From the NCBI GenBank assembly GCA_900318545.1, contig ONLC01000020.1, forward strand, positions 1-15,630: 15,630 bases of DNA, given 5' to 3'. Position numbers and translations under genes: made by a program. A model generated the notes under the pieces. It did not search any database, was not told where the DNA came from, and saw only the letters and a program-made list of their open reading frames with translations. This document shows positions 11,330 to 15,630 of this stretch, one piece after another. The number at the start of each line of letters is the position of its first letter. The stretch's first letter is position 1. This DNA comes from an uncultured Eubacteriales bacterium. Lineage in GTDB: Bacteria; Bacillota; Clostridia; Oscillospirales; Ruminococcaceae.

Positions 11330-11872
11330 ATGGCTAGACTTAAAGAATATTATGTTAGCGACGTAGCTCCTGCTATGATGAAGAAGTTCCAGTACGCTAA
11401 TGTAATGCAGATCCCGAAGCTTGATAAGGTTGTTATCAACGTGGGCTGCGGTGCAGATAAGGATAATAAGAAGGTTATCGACACCATCATGACAGAGCTT
11501 GCAGCTATCACAGGTCAGAAGCCTATTGTCTGCAAGGCTAAGAAGTCAGTCGCAAACTTCAAGCTTCGTGACGGACAGATCATCGGTGTTAAGGTAACTC
11601 TCAGAGCTGAGAAAATGTATGAGTTCGTTGACAGACTGTTCAACGTCGCATTTCCTCGTGTAAGAGACTTCAGAGGTATCAACCCCAACTCCTTCGACGG
11701 CAGAGGCAACTACTCTACAGGTCTGAAAGAGCAGCTGATATTCCCTGAGATCGAGTACGACAAGATCGACCAGATTAGAGGTATGGATATCAACTTCATC
11801 ACTACCGCTAACACAGACGAAGAGGCAAAAGAGCTGCTCTCACTTATGGGCGCACCTTTTGCTGACAGATAA
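11330..11872 (+). CDS. rplE: 50S ribosomal protein L5
   Basis: 180 residues, the usual 179-180. L5 (uL5) binds 5S rRNA with L18 and forms an intersubunit bridge with S13. The motifs KEYYVSDVAPAMMKKFQYANVMQIPKLDKVVINVG at the start, PIVCKAKKSVANFKLRDGQIIGVKVTLR in the middle and the GMDINFITTANTDEEAKELL end are typical. TTAGGAGG (11314-11321) is the ribosome binding site. rpsZ follows after 17 bases. Confidence 0.97.
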   Translation: MARLKEYYVSDVAPAMMKKFQYANVMQIPKLDKVVINVGCGADKDNKKVIDTIMTELAAITGQKPIVCKAKKSVANFKLRDGQIIGVKVTLRAEKMYEFVDRLFNVAFPRVRDFRGINPNSFDGRGNYSTGLKEQLIFPEIEYDKIDQIRGMDINFITTANTDEEAKELLSLMGAPFADR

Positions 11873-11889
11873 GCTAAGGAGGATAAATA

Positions 11890-12075
11890 ATGGCTAAGAA
11901 GTCTATGATAAACAAGCAGCAGGCTGCGCCTAAGTATTCTACCCGCGCTTACAACAGATGCAAGATATGCGGCAGACCGCACGCATATCTCAGAAAGTTC
12001 GGCGTTTGCCGTATCTGCTTCAGAGAGCTTGCTCATGAGGGCAAGATCCCCGGAGTCAAGAAGGCTAGCTGGTAA
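11890..12075 (+). CDS. rpsZ: 30S ribosomal protein S14, zinc-binding (type Z)
   Basis: 61 residues, the length of the short zinc form of S14 (uS14); zinc-free forms are about 89-101 residues. Cysteines C24-X2-C27 and C40-X2-C43 make the zinc site. The family ending GKIPGVKKASW is present. ATG 11890 follows TAAGGAGG (11876-11883). Many Firmicutes carry a second, zinc-free copy elsewhere under Zur control; that cannot be seen here. S14 joins late to the head of the 30S subunit. Confidence 0.97.
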   Translation: MAKKSMINKQQAAPKYSTRAYNRCKICGRPHAYLRKFGVCRICFRELAHEGKIPGVKKASW

Positions 12076-12096
12076 GAAGAAGGAGGTTGACACAGC

Positions 12097-12495
12097 ATGC
12101 AAATTACTGATACTATCGCAGATCTGCTGACAAGAATTCGTAACGCAAGCTCTGCAAAGCACGCAACAGTTGACGTTCCTGCATCGAATATGAAGAAGTC
12201 CATCACTCAGATCCTCGTTGATGAGGGCTATGTAAAGGACTTCAAGATCATCGAAGACGGTAAGCAGGGTATCATCAGAATTACTCTTAAATATGACGAG
12301 AACAGAAATCCTGTGATCACAGGGCTGAGAAGAGTTTCCAAGCCCGGACTCAGGATCTACGCAAGCTGCGAGGATATGCCCAAGGTAATCAAGGGCCTCG
12401 GTATCGCAATCGTTTCTACATCGAAGGGCGTTGTTACCGATAAGAAGGCTCGTGAGCTTCACGTAGGCGGCGAGGTTCTCGCATTCGTATGGTAA
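12097..12495 (+). CDS. rpsH: 30S ribosomal protein S8
   Basis: 132 residues, normal. S8 (uS8) binds the central domain of 16S rRNA and, in E. coli, represses the spc operon by binding its mRNA near rplE. It is recognised by ITDTIADLLTRIRNASSAKHATVDVPASNMK at the start and by GLGIAIVSTSKGVVTDKKARELHVGGEVLAFVW at the end. AAGGAGGT (12080-12087) gives the start. No S8-like target fold was searched in detail in the rplX-rplE junction. Confidence 0.97.
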   Translation: MQITDTIADLLTRIRNASSAKHATVDVPASNMKKSITQILVDEGYVKDFKIIEDGKQGIIRITLKYDENRNPVITGLRRVSKPGLRIYASCEDMPKVIKGLGIAIVSTSKGVVTDKKARELHVGGEVLAFVW

Positions 12496-12509
12496 GGAGG
12501 ACTTAAACT

Positions 12510-13061
12510 ATGTCAAGAATAGGCAATAAAGCTATTAGTGTTCCTGCCGGAGTAGAGGTTACTGTTGCTGACGAGAATGTTGTTACAGTAAAGGGTCCTA
12601 AGGGAACGCTGACTAAGCAGTTCAACAAGGATATGATAATCAAGAGTGAGCCCGGTGTGGTAACTGTTGAGCGTCCGAGCGAGGATAAGCTCCACAAGTC
12701 TCTCCACGGACTTACAAGAACTCTCATCAATAACATGGTTGAGGGTGTTACAAACGGATTTTCTAAGAAGCTCGAGATCGTCGGTGTAGGCTACAGAGCT
12801 CAGAAGCAGGGCAAGGAGCTCGTTCTGAACATTGGTTTCTCACATCAGGTAAGGGTCGCTGAGACCGATACCATCAAGATCGACGTTCCCGACGCAAACC
12901 ACATAGTGATCTCCGGCTGTGATAAGCAGGAGGTAGGTCAGTTCGCTTGTGAGATCCGTGAGAAACGTCCGCCGGAGCCTTATAAGGGTAAGGGTATTCG
13001 CTATGAGGGCGAGTATGTTATCCGCAAGGAAGGTAAAGCCGGCAAGGGCGCTAAGAAGTAA
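12510..13061 (+). CDS. rplF: 50S ribosomal protein L6
   Basis: 183 residues, slightly above the usual 176-180. L6 (uL6) lies near the factor-binding site at the base of the L7/L12 stalk. The start SRIGNKAISVPAGVEVTV and the ending RPPEPYKGKGIRYEGEYVIRKEGKAGKGAKK are diagnostic. Its ribosome binding site TAAGGAGG overlaps the rpsH stop codon, 14 bases between the genes. Confidence 0.97.
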   Translation: MSRIGNKAISVPAGVEVTVADENVVTVKGPKGTLTKQFNKDMIIKSEPGVVTVERPSEDKLHKSLHGLTRTLINNMVEGVTNGFSKKLEIVGVGYRAQKQGKELVLNIGFSHQVRVAETDTIKIDVPDANHIVISGCDKQEVGQFACEIREKRPPEPYKGKGIRYEGEYVIRKEGKAGKGAKK

Positions 13062-13079
13062 TAAAAGGAGAGAATTACT

Positions 13080-13439
13080 ATGGTTAAAAAGCTTGACAGA
13101 GCTAAGGCAAGAGCTAAAAGACACCAGAGAGTGCGCAATAAGATCAACGGCACGGCTGATTGTCCTCGCCTCAATGTATTCCGCTCCTCTAAGCACATTT
13201 ATGCACAGATCATCGACGACACAAAGGGCGTAACACTTTGCAGCGCATCCTCAATGGCTAAGGGCTTTGAGGGCAGCGGCGCAAACAAGGAAGGTGCCCG
13301 CAAGGTCGGCGAGATGATCGCTCAGGCGGCTAAAGACAAGGGTATCGAGACTGTCGTATTCGACAGAGGCGGCTACCTTTATCACGGCCGTGTACAGGAG
13401 TTAGCAGAAGGAGCCCGTGAAGGCGGACTCAAGTTCTAA
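13080..13439 (+). CDS. rplR: 50S ribosomal protein L18
   Basis: 119 residues, usual size. L18 (uL18) carries 5S rRNA into the large subunit together with L5. The N-terminal basic stretch (KARAKRHQRVRNKINGTADCPRLNVFRS) binds RNA. SKHIYAQIIDD and the FDRGGYLYHGRVQELAEGAREGGLKF ending are typical. AAAGGAGAG (13063-13071) is the ribosome binding site. rpsE begins 15 bases after the stop. Confidence 0.97.
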   Translation: MVKKLDRAKARAKRHQRVRNKINGTADCPRLNVFRSSKHIYAQIIDDTKGVTLCSASSMAKGFEGSGANKEGARKVGEMIAQAAKDKGIETVVFDRGGYLYHGRVQELAEGAREGGLKF

Positions 13440-13454
13440 AGAGGAGGGAAAACT

Positions 13455-13955
13455 TTGGCTTTAATAGATGCTTCAAACATGGAACTCGAAGAGAAGGTCG
13501 TAGCAATTAACAGAGTATCTAAGACTGTTAAGGGCGGCCGTATAATGAAGTTCTCCGCACTCGTAGTCGTTGGTGACGGAAACGGTATCGTAGGCTTCGG
13601 TATCGGAAAGTCAGGAGAAGTTCCTGATGCGATCAGAAAGGCTATCCAGGACGCTAAGAAGAACCTTATCAGGATCTCCCTCAGAGGTACAACAATTCCT
13701 CACGAGATCGTTGGTAAGTTCGGTGCAGGCGAGGTACTCATGAGACCTGCAGCAGCAGGTACAGGAGTTATCGCAGGCGGTCCTGTCAGAGCAGTAGTTG
13801 AGATCGCAGGTATCAAGGATATCAGAACGAAGTCTCTTCGCTCGAACAATCCGTACAATGTAGTAAGAGCTACAGTAAACGGCCTTGCAAATGTAAGATC
13901 TGCTGAAACAGTAGCAGCTCTCAGAGGCAAGACTGTAAAGGAAATGTTAGGTTAA
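13455..13955 (+). CDS. rpsE: 30S ribosomal protein S5
   Basis: 166 residues starting at TTG 13455, the only TTG start in the operon. It is supported by GAGGAGGG (13441-13448) 6 bases upstream and by the family start (ALIDASNMELEEKVVAINRV). S5 (uS5) forms the mRNA entry channel with S3 and S4 and affects accuracy and spectinomycin binding. The loop near VSKTVKGGRIMKFSALVVVGD matches the known spectinomycin region and looks wild type. The ending SAETVAALRGKTVKEMLG is typical. rpmD follows 13 bases later. Confidence 0.96.
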   Translation: MALIDASNMELEEKVVAINRVSKTVKGGRIMKFSALVVVGDGNGIVGFGIGKSGEVPDAIRKAIQDAKKNLIRISLRGTTIPHEIVGKFGAGEVLMRPAAAGTGVIAGGPVRAVVEIAGIKDIRTKSLRSNNPYNVVRATVNGLANVRSAETVAALRGKTVKEMLG

Positions 13956-13968
13956 GGAGGAAAGGCAA

Positions 13969-14145
13969 ATGGCACTGAATATAGAACTGGTCAAGAGCCT
14001 TAACGGCAGAAGCGACAAGCAGGTCGCTACAGCTGCTTCACTTGGCCTCAGAAAGATCGGGGATAAGACCAGCCAGCCCGACGATCCGACTACAAAGGGA
14101 AAGATAAAGGTCATCTCCCATCTTGTAAAAGTAACCGAAGCTTAA
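13969..14145 (+). CDS. rpmD: 50S ribosomal protein L30
   Basis: 58 residues, the usual 58-60; easily missed because it is short. L30 (uL30) sits on the back of the 50S subunit near 5S rRNA. The sequence shows IELVKSLNGRSDKQVATAASLGLRKIGD, the family's RNA-binding pattern, then QPDDPTTKGKIKVISHLVKV. The ribosome binding site TTAAGGAGG (13952-13960) lies 8 bases before ATG 13969. Its place between rpsE and rplO is canonical. Confidence 0.95.
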   Translation: MALNIELVKSLNGRSDKQVATAASLGLRKIGDKTSQPDDPTTKGKIKVISHLVKVTEA

Positions 14146-14164
14146 TGAAGGAGGTGCGATCTTA

Positions 14165-14605
14165 ATGAAACTGCACGAATTATCACCTAATCCCGGTGCT
14201 GTAAAGGACGTTAAGCGCGTGGGAAGAGGTCACGGCTCGGGCAACGGTAAGACTGCCGGCAAGGGACATAAGGGTCAGAAGGCTCGTTCCGGCGGCGGAG
14301 TAAGACCGGGCTTTGAAGGAGGTCAGACAGCTCTCGCAAGAAGAACTCCTAAGCGTGGCTTCAATAATATATTTGCAACAAAGTATGCTACAGTAAACGT
14401 TTCGGACCTCGAAAAGTTTGTTGACGGCACAGTTGTTGATACTGAGCTGCTCAAGGCATCAGGTATCATCAAGAAGGAGCTTGACGGTGTCAAGGTCCTC
14501 GGAAACGGAGAACTTACCAAGAACCTTACCGTTAAGGCTGCAAAATTCTCGGCAGCTGCTAAGGAAAAAATCGAAAAGGCAGGCGGGAAGGCTGAGGTGA
14601 TGTAA
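14165..14605 (+). CDS. rplO: 50S ribosomal protein L15
   Basis: 146 residues, normal. L15 (uL15) is a late assembly protein with a long basic extension. The N-terminus MKLHELSPNPGAVKDVKRVGRGHGSGNGKTAGKGHKGQKARSGGG is diagnostic, and RRTPKRGFNNIF follows. AAGGAGGTG (14148-14156) gives the start. The stop at 14605 lies 2 bases before the GTG of secY, so translation of the two is probably coupled. Confidence 0.97.
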   Translation: MKLHELSPNPGAVKDVKRVGRGHGSGNGKTAGKGHKGQKARSGGGVRPGFEGGQTALARRTPKRGFNNIFATKYATVNVSDLEKFVDGTVVDTELLKASGIIKKELDGVKVLGNGELTKNLTVKAAKFSAAAKEKIEKAGGKAEVM

Positions 14606-14607
14606 TT

Positions 14608-15216
14608 GTGATAGAGACATTTCGTAATGCCTGGAGAGTTCCGGAATTAAGAAAAAAACTTCTATTTACTTTTTTCATCATCGTTATTTACAGAGTGGGC
14701 GGAACGGTGCCTGTACCGTTCCTTGATTCAGAGGCACTGTCTGCATGGTTCAAGCAGAGCGAATCCTCGGGTGACTTTTTCAGCTACCTGAACGTTCTCT
14801 CGGGAGGTAACTTCGCAAAGGCTACCTTGCTTGCACTTTCAGTTTCGCCTTATATCAATGCTCAGATCATTATCCAGCTTCTCACCTATGCTCTGCCTCC
14901 TCTGGAAAGACTCCAGAAGGAAGGTCCCGAGGGCAGAAAGAAGCTTGACAAGATCACAAAGTATGCGGCACTTGCAATATCTGTTTTCCAGGGCTGGGCT
15001 TATTACCTTACTCTGAAAAAGGCAGGAGCTGTCCTCTATCCGGGCGAGGGCTTCGATAAGATATTTGCAGAGATCGTTATTATTGCTTGCTTTACAGCAG
15101 GTGCTTCAATGACTATCTGGCTCGGAGATCAGATCAACGAGAAGGGTATCGGAAACGGTATCTCAATGCTCCTGTTCGCAGGTATCATCGCAAGAGGTCC
15201 TTCTTCATTCTTATGA
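14608..15216 (+). CDS. secY: SecY translocase subunit, N-terminal part (frame broken)
   Basis: Starts at GTG 14608 after GAGGTG (14594-14599) and reads as a good SecY for about 197 residues. SecY is the channel of the SecYEG membrane protein translocase and is essential. Visible are helix 1 (about residues 18-37), the plug and helix 2 region, helix 3, helix 4 and helix 5 (GISMLLFAGII, about 184-194). Then, after ARGPSS, the frame ends at TGA 15214. The rest of SecY continues in another frame from 15207, but helix 6 and the loop before it, roughly 30-40 residues by comparison with usual SecY length, are mostly absent. The implied deletion is 1 modulo 3. A single-copy secY could not work like this, so an assembly fault, strain mixture or second secY must be considered. 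Confidence 0.9.
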   Translation: MIETFRNAWRVPELRKKLLFTFFIIVIYRVGGTVPVPFLDSEALSAWFKQSESSGDFFSYLNVLSGGNFAKATLLALSVSPYINAQIIIQLLTYALPPLERLQKEGPEGRKKLDKITKYAALAISVFQGWAYYLTLKKAGAVLYPGEGFDKIFAEIVIIACFTAGASMTIWLGDQINEKGIGNGISMLLFAGIIARGPSSFL

Positions 15217-15630
15217 TAGGCTTTATCATCTTTATGAATGAGGCCGAAAGAAGAATCCCGATACAGTATGCAAAGAGAGTGGTCGGAAGAAGACAGTACG
15301 GCGGACAGAGCACATATATTCCCGTGAAGATCGCTATGAGCGGCGTTATGCCGATCATCTTCGCAATGGCGTTTATGTCACTGCCCTCTACACTGAAAAT
15401 GTTCATTACCCCTAAGGACGGAAGCTTCTATGACAAGTTCCTCAAGTGGTTTGAGTATACTTCACCGTTCTACGCTTGCCTCTACTTTGTTCTTATCATT
15501 GGATTCAACTATTTCTACGTTTCTATGCAGTACAACCCCGTTCAGATCTCAAACGATCTGAGACAGAACAACGGCACTATCCCCGGTATCAGACCCGGTA
15601 AGCCTACCTCGGATTACCTGAAGAAGGTCT
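15213..15630 (+). CDS. secY: SecY translocase subunit, C-terminal part (out of frame, runs off the window)
   Basis: From ATG 15213 the other frame reads MIGFIIFMNEAERRIPIQYAKR, the end of SecY helix 6 and the following cytoplasmic loop. It continues with GGQSTYIPVKIAMSGVMPIIFAMAF (helix 7), a helix 8-like segment (CLYFVLIIGFNYFYVS) and the ribosome-facing loop GTIPGIRPGKPTSDYL. The window ends before helices 9 and 10. There is no ribosome binding site before 15213, so it is the continuation of the same gene, not a separate one. Sequence quality (codon use, conserved residues) is normal on both sides of the break, so only the junction is defective. Confidence 0.85.
   Translation, partial: MIGFIIFMNEAERRIPIQYAKRVVGRRQYGGQSTYIPVKIAMSGVMPIIFAMAFMSLPSTLKMFITPKDGSFYDKFLKWFEYTSPFYACLYFVLIIGFNYFYVSMQYNPVQISNDLRQNNGTIPGIRPGKPTSDYLKKV

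Noticed and set aside
15201..15220. Translational bypassing or an intein/intron at the secY break
   Set aside because: Those insert extra sequence between intact halves; here coding sequence is missing and nothing is inserted.

Overview
The window looks like a chromosomal segment of a low- to mid-GC Firmicute of the Ruminococcus/Oscillospiraceae type. This rests on a type III glutamine synthetase (GlnN), a V-type ATPase subunit, heavy AGA use for arginine, strong AAGGAGG ribosome binding sites with TTGACA/TATAAT promoters, a zinc-type S14, and the canonical clostridial S10-spc gene order. The genus is inferred from gene content and style, not from a database match.

Layout. Bases 1-330 hold a gene-free repeat element: arrays of a 7-base unit in inverted orientation at its ends, with at least five small perfect hairpins between. 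Next come V-ATPase subunit D (367-993) and a DUF308/HdeD-like membrane protein whose reading frame is broken near 1393. A consensus promoter (1656-1684) and a short leader with mutually exclusive hairpins (an ANTAR-type hexaloop versus an intrinsic terminator) precede glnN (1768-3846), which ends in a good terminator. From 3890 to 4575 lie two tandem type I toxin-antitoxin modules, each with a tiny hydrophobic peptide gene on the + strand (29 and 28 residues) and a short antisense RNA on the - strand from its own consensus promoter.

From 4670 to the end runs the S10-spc ribosomal protein operon. It has its own extended -10 promoter, a structured leader of about 465 bases with an internal attenuator-like terminator, then rpsJ-rplC-rplD-rplW-rplB-rpsS-rplV-rpsC-rplP-rpmC-rpsQ-rplN-rplX-rplE-rpsZ-rpsH-rplF-rplR-rpsE-rpmD-rplO-secY, all on the + strand and tightly packed. 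The exception is a 172-base hairpin-rich spacer between rplW and rplB. secY is also broken: the frame changes at about 15208 and the residues of transmembrane helix 6 are largely missing. The secY break and the DUF308 break carry the same heptamer (TTCTTAT) in the same reading phase, which points to either a shared deletion mechanism or a sequencing/assembly fault.

The most interesting points are the duplicated type I toxin-antitoxin locus, the glnN leader switch, the S10 leader and the rplW-rplB spacer as candidate regulatory RNAs, and the paired deletions in membrane-protein genes.
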